The translations under genes were made by a program, and so were the position numbers. Of a DNA stretch of 64,000 bases, positions 46,115-54,335 are shown in pieces (position 1 is the first letter of the stretch; each line of letters begins with the position of its first letter). The notes below the pieces were generated by a model. The model saw nothing but the letters and a program-made list of their open reading frames with translations, had not been told where the DNA came from and searched no databases. Source of the DNA: Bradyrhizobium ottawaense (lineage in GTDB: Bacteria; Pseudomonadota; Alphaproteobacteria; Rhizobiales; Xanthobacteraceae). The stretch spans positions 6,273,001 through 6,337,000 of the forward strand of contig NZ_LT629693.1 in NCBI RefSeq assembly GCF_900099825.1, read 5' to 3'.

Positions 46115-46243
46115 ATGCTTTCGATTGACCAATTTCTGCGGTTCATCAGCGTACCGGCCGTGATGGCGGCCTTCCTGATCGCTTCCCAGGTTTCGGGAGC
46201 GGGAATTTTCCACTCCTCGCCGATGCACTTCGCCAGCGAATAG
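46115..46243 (+). CDS. 42-residue membrane microprotein
   Basis: GGGGA nine bases before the ATG. LSIDQFLRFISVPAVMAAFLIASQVSGAGIF is one helix, ending HSSPMHFASE. Forms a small pair with the 36-residue gene upstream. Confidence 0.45.
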   Translation: MLSIDQFLRFISVPAVMAAFLIASQVSGAGIFHSSPMHFASE

Positions 46244-46337
46244 CAGCCCTTCGTTCTCGCACCGGAATAACCCGTTCAAAGCAGTAGCTTTTCCCGTTTC
46301 TGCGGCTAATGTGCCGCCAAAACGGGAGAGAAACAGC

Positions 46338-47471
46338 ATGAACGACGGGACCCCCATCCGGCCGACGAGAAATGTCGAGCTCGGTGCCAGTGGCGAAGAA
46401 TTCCAGAACCTCCACGAATTCGTCAACAAGGCGCGCGCCCGGCTGAACCAGAACGCCTGGGACTACATCGTCGGCGCCTCGGAGACCGAGACGACCATGC
46501 GGCGCAACCGGATGGCGCTCGACGAGATCGCGTTCCGGCCGCGGGTTCTGCGCAATGTTGCCAAGGTCGACGCTTCCACTGAGGTCTTCGGCCGCAAATT
46601 GCGCATCCCGGTCATGATTGCGCCGGTCGGTGCTCTGGAAATCTTCGATCCTGCCTCTGGCGCCGCCGTGGCGCGCGGAGCCGGTCATTTCGGCGCCGCC
46701 CATATGCTGAGTTCAGTTTCCGAGCCGGGACTTGAGGCGACCGCAAAGGCTGCGCCCGACGCGTTGCGCATCTACCAGCTTTATGTCCGCGGCGACGATG
46801 CCTTTGTCGAGGACGTCGTCAGCCGCACCATCGAAAATGGTTATGCGGCGTTCTGCCTGACCGTCGACACCGCGCATTACAGCCGGCGCGAACGCGATAT
46901 CGCCAAGCGCTATGTCCGCGAAAGCCGGATCCGCGCCACCGGCGGCGATTTCCAGAAGGGACTGGAATGGCGCACCGTCAAGCTGATCAAGGACAAGTAT
47001 AAAATCCCGCTCGTGCTCAAGGGCATTGCCACCGCGGAGGATGCGAAGATCGCGGTCGATCACGGCGTGGACTGGATTTATGTGTCGAACCATGGCGGAC
47101 GCCAGCTCGACCACGGCCGCGGTTCGATGCATGTTCTGCCGGAAATCGTCGACGCCGTCGCCGGCCGCGCCAAGATCATGGTCGATGGTTCGATCTGCCG
47201 CGGTACCGACATTGTAAAGGCGATCGCCTCCGGTGCCGATCTAGTCGGCATCGGCCGCCTGCAGTGCTGGGCGCTCGCTGCCGCCGGCGAGGCCGGCATC
47301 GTGCGAATGCTGGAGCTGCTGGAAGATGAAATGATCCGGTGCCTCGGGTTGCTCGGCCTCACCAGCCTCGGTGAGCTGAACAAATCCTGCCTGCATGCGG
47401 CGACGCCGACCAATCCGCCTGATGTGCTCAGCGCTTTCCCGTTGCTGGATATCGAACCCTATCGGTACTGA
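46338..47471 (+). CDS. FMN-dependent alpha-hydroxy-acid dehydrogenase/oxidase
   Basis: 377 residues from the ATG at 46338 (GGGAGAG upstream). The TIM barrel has LRIPVMIAPVGALEIF, VDTAHYSRRERD, LVLKGI, then SNHGGRQLDHG with the catalytic His-x-x-Arg, and DGSICRGTDIVKAIASGADLVGIGR for phosphate binding. It oxidises L-2-hydroxy acids (lactate, glycolate or mandelate type); the substrate is not resolved. It is a monocistronic gene. Confidence 0.88.
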   Translation: MNDGTPIRPTRNVELGASGEEFQNLHEFVNKARARLNQNAWDYIVGASETETTMRRNRMALDEIAFRPRVLRNVAKVDASTEVFGRKLRIPVMIAPVGALEIFDPASGAAVARGAGHFGAAHMLSSVSEPGLEATAKAAPDALRIYQLYVRGDDAFVEDVVSRTIENGYAAFCLTVDTAHYSRRERDIAKRYVRESRIRATGGDFQKGLEWRTVKLIKDKYKIPLVLKGIATAEDAKIAVDHGVDWIYVSNHGGRQLDHGRGSMHVLPEIVDAVAGRAKIMVDGSICRGTDIVKAIASGADLVGIGRLQCWALAAAGEAGIVRMLELLEDEMIRCLGLLGLTSLGELNKSCLHAATPTNPPDVLSAFPLLDIEPYRY

Positions 47472-47637
47472 GGACGGCAAGTACCGGAGATCGGTCGGGA
47501 CGGTGGCTTCATGTGAAGCCGCCGCCTCTCAGGACGCCGAGCGGAATCCGGTCACTCCCGCCGTAATATCATGTGCGTACCAGAAGACGCCGCAGCGAAG
47601 ACAAAATCTGATCCAAATGTTCCAATAGCTGAAGCGA

Positions 47638-47841
47638 ATGGTGGACAATCCCTTCGCTGAACTCAGCCTTGAAAGAGCTATCGGACTTCGCTGGACGCTG
47701 CGAGACATTCAGGCCCGCCGGCTGAAGATGTCGCCCGTCAGCGACGAGGATCTGCGCGTCCTGACCGAGTTCGGCATGATCGAGGTTCGCGACGAGGGGC
47801 CGGTGCTGACAGAGGCAGGGACCGCCGTATTGAACGGGTAG
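47638..47841 (+). CDS. Small conserved hypothetical protein
   Basis: 67 residues: NPFAELSLERAIGLRWTLRDIQARRLKMSPVSDED, then LRVLTEFGMIEVRDEGPVLTEAGTAVL resembles a winged-helix end. There is no catalytic motif. An in-frame GTG follows the ATG directly. Confidence 0.55.
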   Translation: MVDNPFAELSLERAIGLRWTLRDIQARRLKMSPVSDEDLRVLTEFGMIEVRDEGPVLTEAGTAVLNG

Positions 47842-47907
47842 CGGTCCGGTTCGCGCCCAAACAAACGACCGGCGCCCGGTTCTGATTCAATCTGAACCGA
47901 AAGGCCT

Positions 47908-48093
47908 CTAGCGTGCTTTCAGAAAGCTCTCCCCGGAGTCACAGGGCGCGCACCGATAGGTCAGCACGTCATAGGTCTGATCGCGCGGCTCGATCGTGGC
48001 CAGTCGCATCTGCGCGCCGCACTTGATGCACGGCATCTCTATGCTGGTCTGAAATCGCGTGCAGGTCGGTGTCGGTCGGAAAGCTTGCAGCAT
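47908..48093 (-). CDS. Small zinc-ribbon protein
   Basis: 61 residues from MLQAFRP; a shorter start at MPCIKC is possible. MPCIKCGAQMRLATIEP and YRCAPCDSGESFLKA supply two C-x2-C knuckles. Function unknown; widespread in related genomes as far as I recall. Confidence 0.55.
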   Translation of the reverse strand: MLQAFRPTPTCTRFQTSIEMPCIKCGAQMRLATIEPRDQTYDVLTYRCAPCDSGESFLKAR

Positions 48094-48355
48094 CCTATCT
48101 CCATGTCCCAAGAGAGACGTAACAAGAGACGCAACGCCACCGACAGTTGAGCCCTAGCCCCGAATCACTATGCCACACTGTTGACTCGATTGGAATCAGG
48201 CGGGACGCCCGTATGGTTACGGGCGCTGCAGGAAATAATTCCTTGGTGCCGGAGGCTGCTGGCTGCCTCATGGCGGCCCCCCTTTGGACCATTACGGCGG
48301 CAGACGCGGCCCGGAATTATGCTAGCCTCCTAAAGGCGACATTGGAGAAGTGATC

Positions 48356-48709
48356 ATGATCGAACCGAAAATCGAAGTTCCGGCCGAACTGCGCGATCTG
48401 GCCGAAAAAACCATTGATCAGGCAGAAAAGGCGTTTGGCATGTTCTTCGATGCCGCCGGCAAGTCGATGACCTCGATGCCGGGTGCGGGCACGGAGATTT
48501 CAAAGCAGGCGCTGTCCTTCACCGAGCAGAACATGAAGGCTGCGTTTGACCACGCCCGGAAACTGGTTCATGCGACCGACCTCCAGGAAGCGATGCGGAT
48601 CCAGTCGGAATTCCTGCGGAGCCAGTTCACCAACGCCGGCGAGCACATGCGGCAGATCACCGGCGGCGTGATGTCGGCCGCAAAGGATGTGACGAAAATC
48701 AAACTCTGA
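48356..48709 (+). CDS. Phasin family protein (polyhydroxyalkanoate granule coat)
   Basis: 117 residues from the ATG at 48356 (TGGAGAAG upstream). Amphipathic helices throughout: VPAELRDLAEKTIDQAEKAFGMFFDAAG, ISKQALSFTEQNMKAAFDHARKLVHATDLQEAMRIQSEFLRSQF. This is the phasin domain pattern; such proteins coat PHA granules or act as stress-related surfactants. Convergent with the next gene, three bases apart. Confidence 0.85.
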   Translation: MIEPKIEVPAELRDLAEKTIDQAEKAFGMFFDAAGKSMTSMPGAGTEISKQALSFTEQNMKAAFDHARKLVHATDLQEAMRIQSEFLRSQFTNAGEHMRQITGGVMSAAKDVTKIKL

Positions 48710-48712
48710 GAG

Positions 48713-48997
48713 CTAGCGCCGTCGCGCGATTGCCACACCGAACAGGAAGGCGACGAACAAGCTCGCAAGCGGTGCTTCGCGGGTAATTGCGCTGACGGTG
48801 GAGAGCGGCTTTCCAGGCTGGCGCGCCGTGGCGATCGCCTCGCCGAGGCGATTGACTGCGGCCTGAAGCGCGGCGGACACTTCGGTAATCGTGCGTGACA
48901 CGTCGGTCGCGGTGTCGATGGCCCGTTCCGCCATGCCGGGTTCCGACGGCCCTGATGATTCGATGTTCACGTTCCTGCTCGCTGAATTGGTTCGCAT
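48713..48997 (-). CDS. ElaB/YqjD-like membrane-tail protein
   Basis: 94 residues from MRTNSASRN. A helical soluble part (RAIDTATDVSRTITEVSAALQAAVNRLGEAI) is followed by a C-terminal tail anchor (APLASLFVAFLFGVAIARRR), the layout of the ElaB/YqjD family that tethers ribosomes in enteric bacteria. The match is structural rather than clear sequence similarity. Confidence 0.5.
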   Translation of the reverse strand: MRTNSASRNVNIESSGPSEPGMAERAIDTATDVSRTITEVSAALQAAVNRLGEAIATARQPGKPLSTVSAITREAPLASLFVAFLFGVAIARRR

Positions 48998-49146
48998 CTG
49001 CGGAAGGCCGTCAAATGACGGCATCATCCAGCAATTCCCGAGAGCGAATTTTGTTCCCTGGCAGCACCCCCGCCCGACGTTCTTTGAGCGGAACCTTCGT
49101 CGTCGACGGGATTTGGTGTTCAGAGGAAATCAACCCTGGACCTAAA

Positions 49147-49434
49147 ATGACGAACGATAAATCGAGAGAAAATCATTCGAAGCGGAGAGGCGGGATGCCG
49201 CTGCTGGTCGCGATCGCGATCGCTGTTCTGGGCGTGCTCGGAATTCTGATCGTCGATCACGGATCATGGAACAAACCCAAGGTCCAAACCGCTGCGATGG
49301 CGCACTACGGCACCACCGGTGAGGCCGCGCGCGCCGTCGGCGCGACCGTCGTGCCGACCGAACCGAAGTCGCAACTGGAGCCGGATGCCCCCGGGCCAAA
49401 GCCGGTTCATCCCGCCAATCCGCAGACGCCTTAA
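49147..49434 (+). CDS. Small membrane-anchored protein
   Basis: 95 residues from the ATG at 49147: a basic start (NDKSRENHSKRRGG), one helix (MPLLVAIAIAVLGVLGILIV), then a Pro/Ala-rich periplasmic tail ending PANPQTP. No family recognised. Confidence 0.5.
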   Translation: MTNDKSRENHSKRRGGMPLLVAIAIAVLGVLGILIVDHGSWNKPKVQTAAMAHYGTTGEAARAVGATVVPTEPKSQLEPDAPGPKPVHPANPQTP

Positions 49435-49622
49435 GCTTGCAGTCTGCCGTTCTGCGCCGCCGGGTCGGGCGACCGGAGGGCAGCGTCCATTCTCATGTGA
49501 ACGCGACGCGCGGCCATGTAGACCAGCTTTGTCCTCGTCATATCACCGATCCGGAATCGCCAGTGCCAGATGTCGGGTTCGCTGGAGGCCGCAACGCTGT
49601 ATTCGATGCCTCTGTAGATCAC
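49431..49622 (-). CDS. Small conserved hypothetical protein
   Basis: 63 residues: MIYRGIEYSVAASSEPDIWHWRFRIGD, then AARRVHMRMDAALRSPDP. Convergent with the membrane gene, overlapping by four bases. I recall similar short proteins in Bradyrhizobium; function unknown. Confidence 0.5.
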   Translation of the reverse strand: MIYRGIEYSVAASSEPDIWHWRFRIGDMTRTKLVYMAARRVHMRMDAALRSPDPAAQNGRLQA

Positions 49623-49768
49623 GAGCCATCTCGCGTTGGGTCAATCCTTACGAAGGACGATTCTTTTTAGCTGCAGGCAATCCGGGCAATTACGAGAAGG
49701 GGCGTCACCCCCGGCATGATCCCTATGCCCGCCCTATGCAAAGCCGACGGCAAGCCGGTACTGCGGCG

Positions 49769-49809
49769 TTTGACACGTCGGGCAAACCAGGGGCATAGCG
49801 GCATCATCG
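49769..49809 (+). repeat. 41-bp intergenic repeat, copy 1
   Basis: TTTGACACGTCGGGCAAACC-AGGGGCATAGCGGCATCATC. Shares the core GACRCGTCGGGCAAAYCAGG with two more copies downstream. No hairpin follows this copy. Confidence 0.7.
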
Positions 49810-49840
49810 CGAAAATTCGAAAAAGGCAGTGTCGGCCGCG

Positions 49841-50026
49841 TCAGCGGACGCTGACGAACGCGCCCCAGCATGCAGCCAGACCGGCCCCGGTGAGGACGAG
49901 CAGCGGGTTGTCGCAGAACGGGCTGCCGTACTGGCACATCGTGACACCCAGCAAGCCGATCTCATGATGGCTTGCCGCATAGAACAGGCCCGACAGGATT
50001 GCGAGCACGGTAGCAACGAAAAACAT
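49841..50026 (-). CDS. Small membrane protein with conserved CQYG/CDNP motif
   Basis: 61 residues; GGAGG upstream of the ATG. Two helices (FFVATVLAILSGLFYAAS and LLVLTGAGLAACWGAFV) flank a loop with HHEIG, MCQYGSPFCDNP. The two cysteines of the loop could pair in the periplasm. Confidence 0.55.
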   Translation of the reverse strand: MFFVATVLAILSGLFYAASHHEIGLLGVTMCQYGSPFCDNPLLVLTGAGLAACWGAFVSVR

Positions 50027-50124
50027 CGATGGCCTCCTTGCGCTCTGGTGGGCGCCCGGTTTTCCAACCGGCGTCCAAATGATTTCGCCTGAATGTCGAT
50101 CGGCCGAACCAAATCACATCGCGC

Positions 50125-50166
50125 TTGACGCGTCGGGCAAATCAGGGGCATATCGACATCATCGCA
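50125..50166 (+). repeat. 41-bp intergenic repeat, copy 2
   Basis: TTGACGCGTCGGGCAAATCA-GGGGCATATCGACATCATC, followed 9 bases later by a terminator hairpin. Confidence 0.7.
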
Positions 50167-50174
50167 GATATCGT

Positions 50175-50210
50175 AAAGCCCGCGCTGGGAAACCGGCCGC
50201 GGGTTTTTCG
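50175..50210 (+). terminator. Hairpin after repeat copy 2
   Basis: AAAGCCCGCG ... CCGCGGGTTTTT with an imperfect stem and T run. Confidence 0.65.
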
Positions 50211-50298
50211 TTTGCGCCAAATCATTGGCTAAAGAAGTTTCAATCTGTCGAAGCCGTTTCGTTGCATTTTCAGCAATTTGTTGACGGCTCGAAAATAG

Positions 50299-50339
50299 TT
50301 TGACACGTCGGGCAAATCAGGGGCAAAACGACACCATCA
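50299..50339 (+). repeat. 41-bp intergenic repeat, copy 3
   Basis: TTTGACACGTCGGGCAAATC-AGGGGCAAAACGACACCATC, again followed by a terminator. Confidence 0.7.
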
Positions 50340-50349
50340 CAGAATTCAT

Positions 50350-50385
50350 AAAGCCCGCGCGGAGAAATCCGCCGCGGGCTTTTTC
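50350..50385 (+). terminator. Hairpin after repeat copy 3
   Basis: AAAGCCCGCG-CGGA ... TCCG-CCGCGGGCTTTTT; strong stem with T run, placed as after copy 2. Confidence 0.75.
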
Positions 50386-50640
50386 TATGCCTTTTCCCGA
50401 ATCGGACGGCGGTCGCTTATCGCGACGCCATGTCTCCCAACGCCTGTCGCACGGGCGTCGCCAGCGTGCCGCCGTCCGAGCCTCAACTATCAGCGTTATT
50501 GGCCGGCATGCGCGAACGTGCCGGCGCGCGGCGTGGGCCTGAAATCCACGGGCGCACGCGGCCCCGGTGGGGATAGGGTTCGCGCCCGAAATGATCAGCC
50601 TTGCGATCATGCCGCACACTTTATTTCAAGCGAGAAGCCA

Positions 50641-50712
50641 ATGACCGCGTACCTGATATCGCTCGCGCTTGTCGGATTGATTGTCATCGCGGTCTGGGAG
50701 AGTTGTTCGTGA
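50641..50712 (+). CDS. 23-residue membrane microprotein
   Basis: MTAYLISLALVGLIVIAVWESCS is a single helix. Its stop overlaps the next start (GTGA), which makes translation of this very short frame likely. Confidence 0.45.
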   Translation: MTAYLISLALVGLIVIAVWESCS

Positions 50713-50891
50713 GTGCCGAGATCATTCGACCCATGCCGAGGCCCGGACACGGCGAGCCGACGGATTTTCCGGCCATTGCCTACCGCACCGTGGTCCCAGC
50801 TATCGCCACGGATCCGCGTACCCCGCCGGACGGTATCGATCCGGAGCCCCGCATCCTCAATACTGAGGATCGTACATCTTCGAATGAATGA
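50709..50891 (+). CDS. 60-residue hypothetical protein coupled to a membrane peptide
   Basis: GTG start within the upstream stop. SAEIIRPMPRPGHGEPTDFPAIAYR is a start I recall from many short Bradyrhizobium proteins; the rest is Pro/Asp-rich and probably disordered. The 3' end overlaps the convergent malic enzyme gene by 35 bp. Confidence 0.5.
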   Translation: MSAEIIRPMPRPGHGEPTDFPAIAYRTVVPAIATDPRTPPDGIDPEPRILNTEDRTSSNE

Positions 50892-52506
50892 ACGCCGCCA
50901 TGTCGTTCGGAGCGTGTCCGGTCGCAAGACCGCTATTGTAGGCGACGACGGCGACCGCCTCGGCGATGCGAGCGGAGACTTCACGGATCCGCGGCAGCGC
51001 CGGATAAAGGCTGCCTTGCGCCAGGTCTTCCTGGCTGACGAGCTGCGCCAGCGCGTGGGCAGCAACCATGAACATTTCGTCGGTGACCAGCCTTGCCCCG
51101 CACGCCGTTGCGCCAAGGCCAACCCCGGGGAAGATGTAGGAATTGTTGCCCTGGCGCGGCACGAACGTCTTGCCGTCGAGCTTTACCGGATCAAACGGGC
51201 TGCCGCATGCGAATAGCGCGCGACCGCCGGTGTGGCGATAGGCCTCCTCGGCGGAGCATTCCGCCTTCGAGGTCGGATTGGAAAGTGCAAACACGATCGG
51301 CCGCTCGTTGAGCCCGGCCATGGTCTGCAGCACTTCGGGCGTGAACGCGCCGCCGACCGCCGCGACGCCGATGATCGCGGTGGGCTTGAGCGTATTGATG
51401 GCGGCGAGGAAATGCTCGATCGGCGCCTGGTCGTGCGCATAGCGAAGCTTGTGCTCGGTGAGGCCGGCGCGATCCTTGACGACGAGGCCGCGCGAATCCA
51501 CCAGCCAGTTGCGCCTGACGGCCTCCGCTTCGGTCAGACCTTCGGCCATCATGGCTGAGACGATGAGGTCGGCGATCCCTGTTGCGGCTTCTCCCGCGCC
51601 GAGGAAAAGCACGGTCTGGTCCGCGAGCTTGCCGCCGGTGACCCGTAACGCCGAGAACAGGCCGGCGAGCGCAACCGCGGCCGTGCCCTGGATGTCGTCG
51701 TTGAAGACCGGAATGATGTCGCGGTATTTGTGCAGCAGACGGAAGGCCGAGTGATTGGCGAAATCCTCGAACTGGATCATGACGCCGGGAAACGTCTCGC
51801 GCGCCGCGGTGACGAATTCGTCGACGAATTCATCATAGGCAGCACCACTCAGGCGCCGCTGGCGCATGCCGATATAATAGGGATCGTTCAGCAACGCCTC
51901 GTTATTGGTGCCGACATCAAGCACCACCGGCAAGCAGAGCTCCGGATGAATGCCGGCGCAGGCGGAATAGAGCGACAGCTTGCCGACCGGAATGCCCATG
52001 CCATTGGCGCCGAGGTCGCCGAGGCCCAGGATGCGCTCGCCGTCGGTGACGACGATGAGTTTGGTCGAATAGGGCCAGTTGGCCAAAAGCTCGGCGATGC
52101 GGCCGCGATCGCAGGCTGCGATGAACAGGCCGCGCGGCCGCTGGAAGATATAGCCGAAGCGCTGGCAGGCGAGACCTACCGTCGGGGTGTAGATCAGCGG
52201 CTGGATTTCGTCGATGTTGTCGCACACGACGCGGAAGAACAGGGCTTCGTTGCGGTCGTGCAACTCGTTGAGCGCCACGTATTTGGCAAGGTCATTGGGC
52301 AATTCGCGCAAATTAGCCATCACGCGCTCGACCTGGGTCTGCATCGAAAATACGTGCGCGGGCAGGAAACCGCGCAATCCGAGCGCGTCCCGTTCCTGCT
52401 CGGTGAATGCCGTGCCCTTGTTGAGCAGCGGATCGCGCAACAGCGCCAGGCCGCGCGGCATTTCGGAAGGCTGAGGGCGGGGATTCGCGCGGGCCGGCAC
52501 GTTCAT
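50857..52506 (-). CDS. NAD(P)-dependent malic enzyme
   Basis: 549 residues, full length. The N-terminal malic domain has FTEQERDALGLRGFLPAHV, then YTPTVGLACQRFG and GERILGLGDLGANGMGIPVGKLSLY (catalytic Lys). QFEDFANHSAFRLLHKYR and VFNDDIQGTAAV bind metal, and FLGAGEAATGIADLI binds NAD(P). It oxidatively decarboxylates L-malate to pyruvate and CO2. The length and motifs fit the SfcA-type. A single gene. Confidence 0.93.
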   Translation of the reverse strand: MNVPARANPRPQPSEMPRGLALLRDPLLNKGTAFTEQERDALGLRGFLPAHVFSMQTQVERVMANLRELPNDLAKYVALNELHDRNEALFFRVVCDNIDEIQPLIYTPTVGLACQRFGYIFQRPRGLFIAACDRGRIAELLANWPYSTKLIVVTDGERILGLGDLGANGMGIPVGKLSLYSACAGIHPELCLPVVLDVGTNNEALLNDPYYIGMRQRRLSGAAYDEFVDEFVTAARETFPGVMIQFEDFANHSAFRLLHKYRDIIPVFNDDIQGTAAVALAGLFSALRVTGGKLADQTVLFLGAGEAATGIADLIVSAMMAEGLTEAEAVRRNWLVDSRGLVVKDRAGLTEHKLRYAHDQAPIEHFLAAINTLKPTAIIGVAAVGGAFTPEVLQTMAGLNERPIVFALSNPTSKAECSAEEAYRHTGGRALFACGSPFDPVKLDGKTFVPRQGNNSYIFPGVGLGATACGARLVTDEMFMVAAHALAQLVSQEDLAQGSLYPALPRIREVSARIAEAVAVVAYNSGLATGHAPNDMAAFIHSKMYDPQY

Positions 52507-52749
52507 CGTATTCCTCCAAAAGCCGCGCGATTGGCCGGCTCGTATTGTTGGTCGTTCTAAAGCAGAGAACGCGGATCCGGATCAAGGCCGAAGAAAGAGC
52601 ATCTCTTCGCGCGAAGGCATCGAACGACGTTTCGATCCTAGCATCTTTCGGACTCGCCGCGATGCCCGACATGACATCATAGTGCACTGCAAAAAATCGA
52701 AGCTGACGGGCCGGTGTCGCCGCACTCTAACGGATGAAAATGCGTTGCC

Positions 52750-53121
52750 ATGACCAAATCCGTCTCCGCTATCCGCTCGCTGGCCCCGGCACGCACAGTT
52801 TCGACAACGTCGCGAGGATCATCCAGCGATAGCCTCGGCGAAATCAAAAGCATCGTTCTTGCGGTCTTGGCGGAACAACGTGAGGGCGCCCTCGCAATCC
52901 CTGACGAAACGATGGTCAAGACCGTCGTGGCCATTCTCACGTCGTTCGGCATCTACGACGATGACTGTAAGGAAATGCGGGCTGATTTCCAACACCTGCG
53001 GCGTTGGCGCAAGAGCGTGGAACAGGTGCAGAGTTACACATTTAAGGTGGTTATCACTTTGATAGTCACGGGCTTCGTCGGGGCGGTCTGGCTCGGGATC
53101 AAGGCGACACTCGGCAAATGA
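52750..53121 (+). CDS. Small hypothetical protein with C-terminal membrane helix
   Basis: 123 residues. A Ser-rich start, then SLGEIKSIVLAVLAEQREGALAIPDETMVKTVVAILTSFGI, a charged helix (DFQHLRRWRKSVEQVQSY) and a tail helix (TFKVVITLIVTGFVGAVWLGIKATLG). The last part resembles small phage-associated membrane proteins; the origin is uncertain. Confidence 0.5.
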   Translation: MTKSVSAIRSLAPARTVSTTSRGSSSDSLGEIKSIVLAVLAEQREGALAIPDETMVKTVVAILTSFGIYDDDCKEMRADFQHLRRWRKSVEQVQSYTFKVVITLIVTGFVGAVWLGIKATLGK

Positions 53122-53128
53122 TTCTGCG

Positions 53129-53593
53129 TCATTTGACTCGTCTTGACATCGGATAGCCGGAACTGGTGCCGAACTTGAGGCCGGCCGGTCCGTCCTCGGA
53201 ATATCCTCTGGCCCGGTAAAATCGGCGCGCAGTTTCGGTGCTCTCGAGTCGGCACATTGTATTGCCATGTTCGACTGCACGCTTTTCGAGTGCTGCGAGG
53301 AGCGTCGTGCTTATGCCACTGAACCGCGCATCAGGTGAGACATAGTTGAGCGTGATCTCTCCATCGTCGTTTACGCAGCCGACGCCCAAGATGCGATGAT
53401 CGTCGACGGCCACCAGAATCGAATTCCCGGGCCGGATCCATGACCGGAATATTTCGGGCGCCTTGTTGCTCAGCCATCGCCCCAGAATGACGGGGTCGTT
53501 GCCGTGATCGGGGGCGCAGAGCTCGGTAATGGAGCGTCGCATCACCTCGCACGCAGCCGAGGCGTCTTCCGGGACAGCGTCACGAATTCTCAT
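53129..53593 (-). CDS. GNAT-family N-acetyltransferase
   Basis: 154 residues with the GNAT fold: IRDAVPEDASAACEVMRRSI, ILVAVDDHRILGVGCV, then the acetyl-CoA site region ARFSGISTTLLAALEKRA and TETARRFYRARGYSED. The acceptor is unknown. Convergent with the gene at 52750 and divergent from another acetyltransferase 61 bp away. Confidence 0.82.
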   Translation of the reverse strand: MRIRDAVPEDASAACEVMRRSITELCAPDHGNDPVILGRWLSNKAPEIFRSWIRPGNSILVAVDDHRILGVGCVNDDGEITLNYVSPDARFSGISTTLLAALEKRAVEHGNTMCRLESTETARRFYRARGYSEDGPAGLKFGTSSGYPMSRRVK

Positions 53594-53654
53594 CGATGGC
53601 TCGTCGGCTTAGTAGGCTCAAACAACAACATGTCAGCTCTGTAGAATCTCGCCA

Positions 53655-54083
53655 ATGTACCGAATTCGTGAGGTTGATGGGCAGGACGATGACGTTGTGG
53701 ATACACTCACCGAACTTCATCGCCTGACATTCTTCAACACGGCTTCCGTCCCGGCGTTTGATTACAGCCATTGGTGGCTCGCGCTTCACGGGACCGAACC
53801 GGTGGCTTTTGCCGGGGTTATCGCTTCTACCCATGCCTGCAATGCAGGCTATTTTTGTCGGGTAGGGGTGTTGAGGAAACATGGCGGGAACCGAATTCGG
53901 CTACGATTGATGCGAGCCTTGGAGGCACGCGCCCGGCTCAACGGCCGATATTCGGTCGTCTCGGACACGACTGATAATCTGCCATCCGCCAACAACTTTA
54001 TCTGCGCAGGCTACGGGCTCTACCGGCCGCAGCGTCCATGGGCCTGGCCTCATACACTGTATTGGCGCAAATCGATCAATTAG
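53655..54083 (+). CDS. GNAT-family N-acetyltransferase
   Basis: 142 residues. YRIREVDGQDDDVVDTLTELHRLTF, FAGVIAS, then FCRVGVLRKHGGNRIRLRLMRALEARA (V-G-V-x-x-x-x-x-G-x-x-I/L acetyl-CoA loop) and SANNFICAGYGLYRPQ. Substrate unknown. Divergent from the other acetyltransferase. Confidence 0.75.
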   Translation: MYRIREVDGQDDDVVDTLTELHRLTFFNTASVPAFDYSHWWLALHGTEPVAFAGVIASTHACNAGYFCRVGVLRKHGGNRIRLRLMRALEARARLNGRYSVVSDTTDNLPSANNFICAGYGLYRPQRPWAWPHTLYWRKSIN

Positions 54084-54335
54084 CGGCCCATTTGTACCGC
54101 GTCTCGCACATGATCGTTCTATTCGCCCGGTGGCCTGACGGCCGCCGGGCTCGTTTTGAGGAACTGCACGCGGGCGCGGGTGTCGGCGGCCTGCCAAGCC
54201 GTCTCTTTTGACGCTGACCCTAGCCGAGGTGCGGTGGATTATGCTTTGATGTGGGTGGGCTGATGCCTGAACAACAAGCCGTGCAAAACGGCGACCGGCG
54301 TTCATTCCGCCGGCGGAAATCAAGGGAGGCGTGCC

